The notes under the pieces were generated by a model. It saw nothing but the letters and a program-made list of their open reading frames with translations. It had not been told where the DNA came from and made no database searches. Below, piece after piece: positions 46,102-58,037 of a stretch of DNA of 64,000 bases. This DNA is from Blastocatellia bacterium UBA7656 (lineage in GTDB: Bacteria; Acidobacteriota; Blastocatellia; UBA7656). The position numbers and the translations under genes are program-made. How positions within the stretch are numbered: the first letter of the stretch is position 1; each line of letters starts with the position of its first letter. Location of the stretch: the NCBI GenBank assembly GCA_002483445.1, contig DLHY01000141.1, positions 1 through 64,000 of the forward strand. Direction: 5' to 3'.

Positions 46102-47463
46102 ATGAAAAAAGCGATGAGAGTTTTCCCTGTGTTTTTTGCCTGCGCGATTGCGCATTCTGTCATTGCGGCTGACGTTTCGGATCAGGCGCACTGGCCTAAT
46201 TGGCGCGGGCCTTTCCTCACCGGCATGGCGCGAGGCGACGCGCCTGTTAGCTGGAACGACACGACCAACATCAAGTGGAAAACGGAAATCCCCGGTCGCG
46301 GACATTCGACTCCCGTAATCTGGGGCGACAGGGTTTTTCTGACGACCGCGATTCCGACTGAAAAGCCGCCGGAGCCAGCGCCCGCTGCTGATCAGGGCGA
46401 TCAGAGGCAGGGCCGTCGCGGAGGGCCGGGCGGAGGCGCAGGGGCGAACATCGAACATCGTTTCGAAGTGCTGTGCGTTGATCGAAGGACGGGCAAAGTT
46501 ATCTGGCAGAAGACGGCCAAAACGGCGAGACCTCACGAAGGCTATCATCGCGCTTATGGAAGTTTCGCTTCGAACTCGCCCGCCACCGACGGCAAATACG
46601 TTTATGCGTTTTTCGGCTCGCGCGGAATCTACTGCTACGACTTCAACGGAAAGCCTGTATGGGAAAAAGATTTCGGCGTTCAGATGCGGATGCGCCTGCA
46701 ATTCGGCGAAGGAGTCGCGCCCGTCCTCGACGGAGATCGAATCATTCTGACTTTCGACCACGAAGCAGGCTCTTTCATAGTCGCGATGGATAAACGCACG
46801 GGCAAAGAGTTGTGGAGAACGCCGAGGGATGAGCAAAGCGCGTGGAGCATTCCGTTCGTCATAGAACACGCAGGCCGCCGTCAGATCATCGTCAGCGCGA
46901 CGAAAAAAGTGCGCAGCTACGACATTCAGACCGGCAAGCTTATCTGGGAATGCGCCGGACTCGGATCGAATGTCATACCCGCGCCGGTTCACCATAACGG
47001 CGTCATTTATGTGATGAGCGGGCATCGCGATCCCAAACTGATGGCCATTCGTCTCGGACGGGAAGGAGACCTCACGGGGACAGATGCGGTCGTGTGGACT
47101 CAGACGCGCGGGCTTTCGTACACAGCCTCGCCCGTACTGCACGAAGGCAAGCTTTACACAGTGACCGACAGCGGGCTGGTCAGTTGTTTCAATGTCGTGA
47201 CGGGCGAGCCATACTATCATCAGGTTCGGTTGCCTCGCGCTTACAACTTCAAAGCCTCGCCCGTGGGGGCCGCAGGCAAGATTTATCTCGCGAGCGAAGA
47301 CGGCGATGTGATCATTTTGAAGATGGGAGAAAAATTCGAGGTCGTAGCGACCAACAAGCTCACGGATCAGGTCTTCATCGCCTCGCCCGTAATCGCCGGA
47401 GGCGAATTGTTTCTGAGAAGTCAGAACCGGCTTTATTGCATCAGCGAGAGCAGGAGGAAATAG
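46102..47463 (+). CDS. Exported PQQ-like beta-propeller protein
   Basis: Secreted or periplasmic propeller (453 aa) with signal peptide. Repeats of the PQQ/BamB type are visible: W-P-N-W-R-G-P, T-G-K-V-I-W-Q-K, N-G-K-P-V-W-E-K, T-G-K-E-L-W-R-T and T-G-K-L-I-W-E-C. A Gln/Arg/Gly-rich insert (about residues 93-115) splits one blade. No catalytic or cytochrome motif. Such proteins are common in Planctomycetes and Acidobacteria; binding or scaffold roles are likely. It converges, 8 bp apart, on the POTRA gene. Confidence 0.85.
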   Translation: MKKAMRVFPVFFACAIAHSVIAADVSDQAHWPNWRGPFLTGMARGDAPVSWNDTTNIKWKTEIPGRGHSTPVIWGDRVFLTTAIPTEKPPEPAPAADQGDQRQGRRGGPGGGAGANIEHRFEVLCVDRRTGKVIWQKTAKTARPHEGYHRAYGSFASNSPATDGKYVYAFFGSRGIYCYDFNGKPVWEKDFGVQMRMRLQFGEGVAPVLDGDRIILTFDHEAGSFIVAMDKRTGKELWRTPRDEQSAWSIPFVIEHAGRRQIIVSATKKVRSYDIQTGKLIWECAGLGSNVIPAPVHHNGVIYVMSGHRDPKLMAIRLGREGDLTGTDAVVWTQTRGLSYTASPVLHEGKLYTVTDSGLVSCFNVVTGEPYYHQVRLPRAYNFKASPVGAAGKIYLASEDGDVIILKMGEKFEVVATNKLTDQVFIASPVIAGGELFLRSQNRLYCISESRRK

Positions 47464-47471
47464 GCCAATCG

Positions 47472-48374
47472 CTATCGCTCTTTTTCTTTGAGCGTTATCA
47501 CGATATCGACTGTGCGGCTTCGATCATCAAGCTTAAAACTGATATCTTCGTCGGAGAATTTTTCGAAAGCCCCCCACTCGTTAAGCCTCCGCATTGCCGC
47601 ATAAAAACTATCCTGATTGAAAACATCGCCGATGTTGAGCCGAAGCTTGCTCCATATCTCAGCATCACTCACAGTGAGGTTGCCTGTGAATTCCACCCTT
47701 CGAAGGAAGTACATTATTCCTTCCTCAACCTGGAATGTGACATCAGCGATTCCTTCCTTCGAATCAAGGGATGCTGGCCTGTAGTCAATTTGCGGAGAAG
47801 CCGTAAACTGTATGTATCCGCGATTGGCATAATGTTTTCTCAGGCGATCCAATCCTTCTTGAATGATGCTGTATCCTTTTATGATGTCGCCTGATTTTGC
47901 GCCGATAATTTCGATTATCTCATCCGGCGATAGGGCGGTCGCGTCTTCCACATTGATGTCGCCAAAACGATAACTCAGTCCTTCTTCGACCGGGATGACG
48001 ATTCGCAGACCTTCACTCGCATCCTCTATTTCAGGCTCGCCGAATTTCGTCTTCAGGTATCCGCGATCGCCGTAGAGCAAAGCTCGCGCGCGACTCAAAT
48101 CCGATTCCAGTTTTTCCTTATGGTAGAAGCCGCCCGGTTTGAGGAGCTTCATATACCTGAGGATCGTATCGGATGAGAACCTTTCATTCCCGCGAAACTC
48201 CAGGGCTGCGATCTTATGACCTGCGTACTTGGATTCAGGCTCCGGCTCGATTTGCTCGAATCCTTTTTTGATCGTGGGTCTTTTTACTTCTCTATCCTGC
48301 GCTTCGGCAATCGATGCAGCGGCAGTGAACATCATCGTCAGCAGGAGCGCGACAAAACTTTTTTGATTCACCAT
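47472..48374 (-). CDS. POTRA-repeat periplasmic protein without a beta-barrel
   Basis: Exported protein (300 aa) consisting of a signal peptide and three POTRA-like modules. Module starts: K-I-A-A-L-E-F-R-G-N-E-R-F (about 53), L-S-Y-R-F-G-D-I-N-V-E-D (about 132), Y-F-L-R-R-V-E-F-T-G-N-L-T-V (about 222), each with a helix containing a D-x-x-R-x-x-x-x-Y or similar. BamA and TamA carry such modules ahead of a membrane barrel; here the protein stops after the last module. It may be a barrel-less accessory subunit of outer-membrane assembly. Confidence 0.82.
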   Translation of the reverse strand: MVNQKSFVALLLTMMFTAAASIAEAQDREVKRPTIKKGFEQIEPEPESKYAGHKIAALEFRGNERFSSDTILRYMKLLKPGGFYHKEKLESDLSRARALLYGDRGYLKTKFGEPEIEDASEGLRIVIPVEEGLSYRFGDINVEDATALSPDEIIEIIGAKSGDIIKGYSIIQEGLDRLRKHYANRGYIQFTASPQIDYRPASLDSKEGIADVTFQVEEGIMYFLRRVEFTGNLTVSDAEIWSKLRLNIGDVFNQDSFYAAMRRLNEWGAFEKFSDEDISFKLDDRSRTVDIVITLKEKER

Positions 48375-48421
48375 CGGATTATGCCTCCTCCGATTGGATA
48401 TGCGGGCTGGAAAAAAGTGGC

Positions 48422-48985
48422 TTATAGAGTAGCAAACACGCTTTCGACTTTGAAGCGATATCCTGCCATCAGCGAGGAAGTGATTTCATCCTCTCCGGTC
48501 AAGGTGGCTGCGAGTTTCATCTCGCGGCCATCGAGCGCGTAGATTTCAACCATTCGATTTTCGGGATCGATGACCCAGTATTCCTTCACGCCGAATCTGC
48601 CATAAGTCTGCTTCTTGACGATTCTATCGCGACGGCGGTTCACAGCGCCCGGCGAAATAATCTCGATCATCAACTCGGGCGCTCCCTTGATGCGACCCTC
48701 AAGGATGAGATCGTTCAGCCGCTCGCTGCTCACAAACGCCAAGTCGGGGATGACGCTGTTGAACTCATCGAATATCCCTCCCGGCGTGAGCCACACTTTT
48801 CCAACTGCGTTTTGATCGAGATAGTTCTTGATGCTCTGGAAAAGATTTCCAGATACTTCCTGGTGCAAAAGGTCTGGAGCGCGTGACACGATGATTTCTC
48901 CTTCAATCATCTCGTAGATCTTTCCGTCTTCGGGCATAAGCTCAAGGTCGGCTATTGTGAGAACGGTCTCCGTGTTTGCAGTCAT
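48422..48985 (-). CDS. Uma2 family (DUF820) putative nuclease
   Basis: Uma2 protein (187 aa): M-P-E-D-G-K-I-Y-E-M-I-E-G-E-I, V-I-P-D-L-A-F-V, E-L-M-I-E-I-I-S-P-G and V-K-E-Y-W-V-I-D-P. Full core motif set. Stand-alone gene after the POTRA gene. Third Uma2 in the window; the three are only moderately alike, so they are not recent duplicates. Confidence 0.88.
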   Translation of the reverse strand: MTANTETVLTIADLELMPEDGKIYEMIEGEIIVSRAPDLLHQEVSGNLFQSIKNYLDQNAVGKVWLTPGGIFDEFNSVIPDLAFVSSERLNDLILEGRIKGAPELMIEIISPGAVNRRRDRIVKKQTYGRFGVKEYWVIDPENRMVEIYALDGREMKLAATLTGEDEITSSLMAGYRFKVESVFATL

Positions 48986-49114
48986 AATGAACCTCCCGTC
49001 TGTTGACGAGAATATAGCACACTCTCACATAGCCTGGCCTGTTATCGTCGAAGCTAGTGCATCAACGAGAGAGGGGAAATAGAATGTGTTGCGCCGCATG
49101 GCCTGCCGTCTCCG

Positions 49115-49726
49115 CTATACCGCAAACGAAGTCTCTGCGCTCGATGGCGCGCCTCTGGCCTGAGTCTCAATCCATCGAGCGAGCCAGTTTGCAGCCGACT
49201 CGTAAAACCATGATTCCGTCTGATGGATCCTTTCCGAGAAAGCGCCAAGCCAGTAGAGAGGATGCGTTTCCATAAATCGCCAGTAAGCCTGCTCGGCTAT
49301 CTCTCTTTGCTCCGGCCTCTCTTCGTAAAGAGCGTAGGCCACCTTCAATGCAAGGTAAGAGAGAAAGCCAAGCTCGATTGATACATGATCGGGAGTCTCG
49401 CGCACGCGGGGATCGGGCCGGTAAGCGAATGCCTCGTAAAAACCTGCTATCTCCGCAAGCAGAGGCCCGCGTCCGGCCAGCGCATTCTCGTCATAAGATG
49501 ATTCGATTGCTGGGCATCCGCCCGGTCCTATCACCCTGTGAAATTCCGTCTCCCATTCTTCGAGCGGGATCAAAGACATCTCCTCCGCCGCGCTACGAAA
49601 CCCTTCGGGAAGTTCTGCGGCGAGCAAATTGATATCGGCCTGCGCTTCCGCAGTGGGTGACTGAAACACGAGCGCCGCCCATTGCCATGCGGCAGCCGCA
49701 CTGAGCCATTCCTGCACGTTTTTCAT
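49115..49726 (-). CDS. TorD-family molybdoenzyme chaperone
   Basis: Cytosolic assembly chaperone (203 aa) of the TorD/DmsD/NarJ superfamily. The signature is seen in F-Y-E-A-F-A-Y-R-P-D-P, then T-P-D-H-V-S-I-E-L-G-F-L-S-Y-L. It is expected to bind the Tat signal and apoprotein of the catalytic subunit until the molybdenum cofactor is inserted. It is the last gene of the respiratory operon, 4 bp after the gamma subunit stop. Confidence 0.88.
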   Translation of the reverse strand: MKNVQEWLSAAAAWQWAALVFQSPTAEAQADINLLAAELPEGFRSAAEEMSLIPLEEWETEFHRVIGPGGCPAIESSYDENALAGRGPLLAEIAGFYEAFAYRPDPRVRETPDHVSIELGFLSYLALKVAYALYEERPEQREIAEQAYWRFMETHPLYWLGAFSERIHQTESWFYESAANWLARWIETQARGAPSSAETSFAV

Positions 49727-49730
49727 AGCT

Positions 49731-50597
49731 TTACTCCACGACGAGCGGTATCCACCCTGATCTCATCTTGCGCGAGCCGGTGTGACCGGCGGCTCCGTCC
49801 CACACGGCGAAAGCCACATAGCTCCTCATCCCCGCTTCAAGAGTGTCCATTCCCTTTCCCGGATTCAGCGGTCGCGCGATAGTGATCCTCCAACGCCCGT
49901 CTTTCCACTGTCCTGTTCCTGTCCCTTCCTGAATCGGAGCAGGCGAAAGGTTGCCGAAGCCTTCGGCCATCACCACCTGCACGGGATTGGACTGAGCGGT
50001 GATGGGATTGGCTGCCGCTCGCGCCGGAGCATATCGCGTTTCCATCTCTTCTCTGGCCGATTCATTAGCCTGATATGGATAGTGATCGGTCGACCCTTGA
50101 GGATAAAGAGAAACCACCCTATCACCTTTTCCCTCGCGGGCGCGTTCGATATCATCCTGCCATACTGATTTCCAGAACCAGATGCGAACCCCTTTTCCCT
50201 TCTCGCCCATCGCCGCATCAGGCACATTCGCTCCCGGCTCGACAGGGAACTGAACGGCTGCGGCGTCCGACCCCGTGCCCGACTCAGGAATGAGGCTGCG
50301 GCTCTTGTCTTCCCACTCAAGTCGGAAGACTACCCAATTGCCATCGTGGATTGCGCGCACGCGGATGGTTTCGACTCCCGGCTCGGCAAGCTTCGGTTCA
50401 GCCACATCCTGCACCATCAATTTTGCCGGATGCTCCGCGACTTTATCCCAAAGCGATGAGTTCGGGTCTTCTCGCGGCAACTCTTTGTCTGTGCGACTGG
50501 CAATAACCTGTTGCGCGTTGATGAGCGGCCCTCCGCACGAAGCCAGCAGAGAGATCCCGGTGATCGTTATAAGGACTAGAAGAAATTTCTTTTTCAT
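49731..50597 (-). CDS. Molybdoenzyme gamma subunit, haem-b lipoprotein (ethylbenzene-dehydrogenase type)
   Basis: Exported protein (288 aa from the ATG at 50597, with GGAGAG before it). The signal ends in a lipobox L-A-S-C (Cys21), so it is lipid-anchored. The body is the ethylbenzene-dehydrogenase-related haem domain that carries one haem b by Met and Lys: V-R-A-I-H-D-G-N-W-V-V-F-R-L-E-W, the Met in P-D-A-A-M-G and I-W-F-W-K-S follow the family pattern. It passes electrons between the beta subunit and a cytochrome c. It replaces the membrane subunit NarI, so this complex does not contact quinone directly. Confidence 0.85.
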   Translation of the reverse strand: MKKKFLLVLITITGISLLASCGGPLINAQQVIASRTDKELPREDPNSSLWDKVAEHPAKLMVQDVAEPKLAEPGVETIRVRAIHDGNWVVFRLEWEDKSRSLIPESGTGSDAAAVQFPVEPGANVPDAAMGEKGKGVRIWFWKSVWQDDIERAREGKGDRVVSLYPQGSTDHYPYQANESAREEMETRYAPARAAANPITAQSNPVQVVMAEGFGNLSPAPIQEGTGTGQWKDGRWRITIARPLNPGKGMDTLEAGMRSYVAFAVWDGAAGHTGSRKMRSGWIPLVVE

Positions 50598-50620
50598 ATC
50601 GCTCTCCATAAGAAGGCGAG

Positions 50621-50696
50621 GTTAGATGTTAGAGATTGGCGGATAACGGATCTGAATCTGTTTCCACTAACATCTAACATCTGACCTCTAGCATCT
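50621..50696. repeat. Heptad repeat tract with inverted partner (TTAGATG type)
   Basis: TTAGATG, TTAGAGA on the left, then ACATCTA, ACATCTG, ACCTCTA, GCATCTG on the right. It lies in the 104-bp gap between beta and gamma subunit genes of the respiratory operon. Confidence 0.7.
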
Positions 50697-50701
50697 GCCT
50701 T

Positions 50702-51829
50702 TCAAGTCGTGTTGCTCCGCATGATCTGATAGAGACGATCCTGCGCCGGACGTATATATACCGGCTCGTAAATAGGCACGCGCATGAACTCCTTGCCCGC
50801 GTCGTCGAGCGCAAGGGCGAAATCGCCCGCAATCTTGAAGCGAGGAATAGTCCGTTCGGTCGATCCGAAGAGCGCAAACAATCCCTGAAGCGTTTTGTCC
50901 TCTTTCGCGTTGCGATATGCGCGAACCGCAGCGGGCGCGCCCGGCCCGAACATCTGCACCAGAAACCTATCGGACACATGCAGAGGCGGCACATAATAAA
51001 CATTCGGCTCAAGCCCGTACTGCGGATAAAGCGGCAGAGCGATCTTGCGCACGTGAACCAGATAATCTATGGGGTTGTCCTCGCGCGCTTTGTCCGGCGT
51101 GCTGACCCAGCCCTGAAGCCTGATCTTGCCTATGCAGTTGACGAAGCACTGCGGCTGTATGCCCTGCTCGATCTTGGGATAACAGGCGATGCACTTTTCG
51201 CTCGTCCCCGTAGCGGCGTTGAAATAGACTTTGCCGTAAGGACACGCCTTGACGCATTCCTGATAGCCGCGACATCGAGACTGATCCAGCACGACTATAC
51301 CGTCTTCGGGCCGCTTGTAGATCGAAGAGCGCGAGCAGGCTGCAAGGCACGCCGGATATGTGCAGTGATTGCAGATGCGCGCCAGATAAAACATCCACAT
51401 CTGCTGAGGCAGAGCGAGAGACCCGCCGCGTTCGACCGATCCGTAGATTTCATCCTCGCCCACGTTGGGGTAGGAGTAATCGATGGTCTCGCGCTTCGAG
51501 AGCATCACCCGCTCGCCGCCCGGAGCCGCTTCAAAAACAGTCTGCCCGGTGTAGACGTTGCCTTCCCACTTCTGCTGTCCGAGACGGTCGAGCAACTGCA
51601 CATCCCATCCCAGTGGATAACTGCCGAAGGGTTTGGTCTCGACATTATTCCAGAACATGTATTCCTGGCCCCGTCCCGATGTCCATGTGGTCTTGCAGGC
51701 CAGCGTGCAGGTCTGACATGCGATGCACTTGTTGATGTCGAAGACCGCGCCGAACTGTTTCGCGGGACGATTCTCCGAATACCAGTAACTCATCGTCCTG
51801 CCGATCTGCCAGTTGTATACTCGCGCCAT
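50702..51829 (-). CDS. Molybdoenzyme beta subunit, four iron-sulfur clusters (NarH/NxrB-like)
   Basis: Electron-transfer subunit (375 aa). Fifteen cysteines in four ferredoxin-like groups: 35/38/41/45, 153/156/161/165, 186/192/196 and 213/216/228/232. In the third group Tyr189 sits where a cysteine is expected (NarH has Trp), which predicts three [4Fe-4S] and one [3Fe-4S] cluster. The N-terminus (V-Y-N-W-Q-I-G-R, then G-Q-E-Y-M-F-W-N-N-V-E-T-K-P) is close to what I recall of NxrB of Nitrospira-type nitrite oxidoreductase. No signal peptide; probably exported with the alpha subunit. AAAGGA before the ATG, 6 bp after the alpha stop. Confidence 0.92.
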   Translation of the reverse strand: MARVYNWQIGRTMSYWYSENRPAKQFGAVFDINKCIACQTCTLACKTTWTSGRGQEYMFWNNVETKPFGSYPLGWDVQLLDRLGQQKWEGNVYTGQTVFEAAPGGERVMLSKRETIDYSYPNVGEDEIYGSVERGGSLALPQQMWMFYLARICNHCTYPACLAACSRSSIYKRPEDGIVVLDQSRCRGYQECVKACPYGKVYFNAATGTSEKCIACYPKIEQGIQPQCFVNCIGKIRLQGWVSTPDKAREDNPIDYLVHVRKIALPLYPQYGLEPNVYYVPPLHVSDRFLVQMFGPGAPAAVRAYRNAKEDKTLQGLFALFGSTERTIPRFKIAGDFALALDDAGKEFMRVPIYEPVYIRPAQDRLYQIMRSNTT

Positions 51830-51835
51830 GATTGA

Positions 51836-55273
<3,438 letters not shown>

Positions 55274-55298
55274 ACGTAAGCCCTCCTCATAAAAACAG

Positions 55299-55361
55299 TG
55301 GTCGGTGGTCGGTGGTCGGTGGTCGGTTTGTTTCACCTCTTCACCCTTCTCCCTTCACTCT
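55299..55361. repeat. TGGTCGG heptad repeat tract
   Basis: Four perfect tandem TGGTCGG units (55299-55326) followed by looser CTTCACC/CTTCTCC/CTTCACT heptads. It lies in the 88-bp gap between the eight-haem cytochrome and catalytic subunit genes, just upstream of the latter's ribosome site. Confidence 0.8.
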
Positions 55362-57311
55362 TCATTTTCCGGCCAGTCCGCGCCGAATGTATGCGGCGAG
55401 GTCGAGCGCTTCGATGGCCGTCAGTCTCGGATAATTCACATTGTCGCGCGCCCAACTCGGCATAGGCGTACCCGACCGACCGCGCATGATGGTTGCTGCA
55501 AGATAATTGGTCGAAGCGGCATTGATGAATGCCGGGTTGCCGAGCGCAGGCCCCAGCTTCCCTTCGCCGCTCGCGCCATGACATCCCGCGCAATGACGCG
55601 CATAAGTGTTCTTTCCCCGATCTGCCACGCCTTCGCCCATCTTCCACGCGGCGCGCGATGCAGTTGCGCGTGGCAACGAGGACAGATAACTCATTAGTGA
55701 AGCCAGCGTTCGCGCGTCATAGACTGAGTAGCGCGGCATCGCAGTTTGAGGCACGCCCTGTACTATCCCCTGATACATCGCTTCGCGACTTGACGCTTTG
55801 CTGTCAGCGGCGGCGAGCGGCGAGCCAAGCTCTGTGCCTTCGCCTCTGCTGCCGTGGCACGCGGCGCAATCCTGCTGGTAAGTTCTCCTTCCCGTTTCAC
55901 CATCGACAGCCGCCTGTGAAACCTCAGCAAGCGATGGCGGAGCAGGCTGGATGGTTCGCAAATAGGCGACGAGCAGTTTGACTTCCTCTTCCGTCAAACT
56001 GCCGCCTGACGAGCCGAGCGCAGGCATTTTTCTTCCGGGCCTTCCGGTCTTGATCGTCGCAGCGATCAGTTCGTCCGAAGCGACATCGAGGAAATCCGCC
56101 GAGCCTATGGCGGGAAATCTCAGATTCATATTTCCGTAGTTGCGCCCCTCGCCCTTCGAGCCGTGACATCCGGCGCAAAATGCGCCAAAGCTCTGCTCGC
56201 CGCTCAACGCAGCTCGCTCCTCGCCGATAAAATCGCGGCGTATGCGCTCTTTCGGAGTGAATTCCGATGGCATCTTTCGCATTCGCAGGAACAAAACGTA
56301 AGAAGTCAACAGGTCTGCTTCTTCGGCGGTCGTCGCCTGCGGAGGCATAAGGCTGCCGGGAACGACGCCCATAGGGTCTATGAAGTGGCGGCGCATGTAA
56401 TTGACAAGCGTCTCATCGCCCGGCACGCCTGCAAAGTTGAGATCGCCTATCGGTTTTCGCCCCGCCTGATCGAGCGCGGGGCCTTCTTCGCCGCCTCGTC
56501 CATCAATCTTGTGGCATCCCAGACATCCGCGCTCGATGGCAAGCGACTGCGCTTCGACAACTCGCGGCGCTCCCATGCGAGTTCGCAGATACGCGCTGAT
56601 CTTTTCCACGTCCGAATCATTGATCGGGCCATAGCTCGACTTCCACACCTCGTCCGCTTGTTTCGCCTGCTCATCCAGATGCCACTTGTGCCATTCAGAC
56701 TTGAAGCCCTTGATCCCTGCATAGCTCAGATCGCTGGACGCGCCCCGACCCTTTTGATCCATGCGATGGCAGCGAAGACAATCGAGGCTTTCGACGAGCA
56801 GTCGCCCCCGATCAAGCTCACGGCGAGAAATCCACGGCGCTTTGTTGTGACACGTCCCGCAGCCCGATGAAAGATGATTGCGGTCGAGCATCTGCTCATC
56901 CCAGTGAGAGACGAATCCGTGAGCCGCGTCTTTCGTCGTTGCCCTTCCCTGACCGCCGTGACAGACGGTGCAGCCGAACTGTTTCGGATCATGCGGAATG
57001 GGAGGATGAGCTTTGAAGAGTTGGTCTCCCGCTACCGCCTGAGCCGATCCCATACCCAGATGACAGGTGACGCATCGGTCGGTCACTCCAAGCTCAGGTT
57101 TCCAGATTTGCTTGACGCCTATCGCGATAGCAGGCGCGCCCGCGTCGCGAGCGAGCGAGTTATAGTGATTTTGAATCGTCCGCCACTCGCTGAAATAAGG
57201 GCGCAGAGGTGCGGAAGCAAGGATGGCGAGGAAAATCACGCTGACCACGACGAACAGCCGCGCCAGCTTTCCGGTACCGAGGTCTTTGGATTGAACCGTC
57301 GATTCGTCCAT
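55362..57311 (-). CDS. Membrane-anchored eight-haem cytochrome c
   Basis: Cytochrome of 649 aa (ATG at 57311) with one N-terminal membrane helix and eight C-x-x-C-H motifs: C-V-T, C-T-V, C-G-T, C-L-R, C-L-G, C-A-G, C-A-A, C-A-G (middle residues given). The first half has closely spaced sites in a multihaem arrangement; the last three are class I cytochrome domains, each with G-x-G or M-P distal segments. It starts 1 bp after the cytochrome b C-terminal gene and precedes the molybdoenzyme. Likely the electron wire from the Rieske/cytochrome b complex to the gamma/beta subunits. Confidence 0.92.
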   Translation of the reverse strand: MDESTVQSKDLGTGKLARLFVVVSVIFLAILASAPLRPYFSEWRTIQNHYNSLARDAGAPAIAIGVKQIWKPELGVTDRCVTCHLGMGSAQAVAGDQLFKAHPPIPHDPKQFGCTVCHGGQGRATTKDAAHGFVSHWDEQMLDRNHLSSGCGTCHNKAPWISRRELDRGRLLVESLDCLRCHRMDQKGRGASSDLSYAGIKGFKSEWHKWHLDEQAKQADEVWKSSYGPINDSDVEKISAYLRTRMGAPRVVEAQSLAIERGCLGCHKIDGRGGEEGPALDQAGRKPIGDLNFAGVPGDETLVNYMRRHFIDPMGVVPGSLMPPQATTAEEADLLTSYVLFLRMRKMPSEFTPKERIRRDFIGEERAALSGEQSFGAFCAGCHGSKGEGRNYGNMNLRFPAIGSADFLDVASDELIAATIKTGRPGRKMPALGSSGGSLTEEEVKLLVAYLRTIQPAPPSLAEVSQAAVDGETGRRTYQQDCAACHGSRGEGTELGSPLAAADSKASSREAMYQGIVQGVPQTAMPRYSVYDARTLASLMSYLSSLPRATASRAAWKMGEGVADRGKNTYARHCAGCHGASGEGKLGPALGNPAFINAASTNYLAATIMRGRSGTPMPSWARDNVNYPRLTAIEALDLAAYIRRGLAGK

Positions 57312-57312
57312 A

Positions 57313-58029
57313 TCAGTAAATCCCGTCTCTCCACGGCAGAGTGTATTCCCACCCCGGCCCGCGAAAGGCAACGCCAATCACTGTGAGCGCGACGCTCGCG
57401 ATCAGGAACCAGAGAAAAATCCAGAAGGCCAGACTTCGATTGCCCAGCCATAAAATGAAACGGCCTTGCTGCGGAAAGACTGCGGGCAGGCTCATCACCA
57501 TCGCCACCGCCCACAGCGGAATAACGAGCGGCCAGACCGGATGCGCTCCGGTGAAAAGAAAAATGGCCGACAGCACGGCCACACTCACCCACACATAAGC
57601 AAGCTTGCGCGCGCGGTTCTCCTCCCACAGCGCCTTTCGCTCAAGGTTGATGTTGAAGTAAGGAATGACGACCAGAGCCAGCACCACAAGCCCCGGCAGC
57701 AGCACGCCTGATATGAGCGGCGGGTAGTAGTGCAGGAGTTCCTGAAGGCCGAGGAAGTACCACGGGGCTTTGGCCGGATTGGGCGTCTTCTGCGGATTGG
57801 CCATCTCTTCGAGCGGCGCATCGACGAAGATGGCCAGCAGCACTAAAAGGAGCGAAAACGTGATGAGCGCGATCCCTTCGCGCACCAAAAGATGAGGCAT
57901 AGTCATCACCTGCGGCTCATCCTCGACTTCGACCGCAGGGCGCTGCTCTCCCTGCACGACCACAAGGCGGACGGGAGATTGTCGCGCGTTTTCATCCGTC
58001 TCCAGTTTGAACTTGAGTGTCTGGCTCAT
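57313..58029 (-). CDS. Cytochrome b C-terminal part (subunit IV-like)
   Basis: Membrane protein of 238 aa with about three to five helices. The quinol-site segment reads N-P-A-K-A-P-W-Y-F-L-G-L-Q-E-L-L-H-Y-Y-P-P, equivalent to the P-E-W-Y region of bc1/b6f, with Ala in place of the acid. The N-terminal 45 residues are soluble and acidic. The ATG at 58029 (AAGGA upstream) is chosen over the open frame to 58341, which overlaps cytochrome b in another frame. Split b proteins are typical of b6f-like complexes. Confidence 0.9.
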   Translation of the reverse strand: MSQTLKFKLETDENARQSPVRLVVVQGEQRPAVEVEDEPQVMTMPHLLVREGIALITFSLLLVLLAIFVDAPLEEMANPQKTPNPAKAPWYFLGLQELLHYYPPLISGVLLPGLVVLALVVIPYFNINLERKALWEENRARKLAYVWVSVAVLSAIFLFTGAHPVWPLVIPLWAVAMVMSLPAVFPQQGRFILWLGNRSLAFWIFLWFLIASVALTVIGVAFRGPGWEYTLPWRDGIY

Positions 58030-58037
58030 ATCAATCC

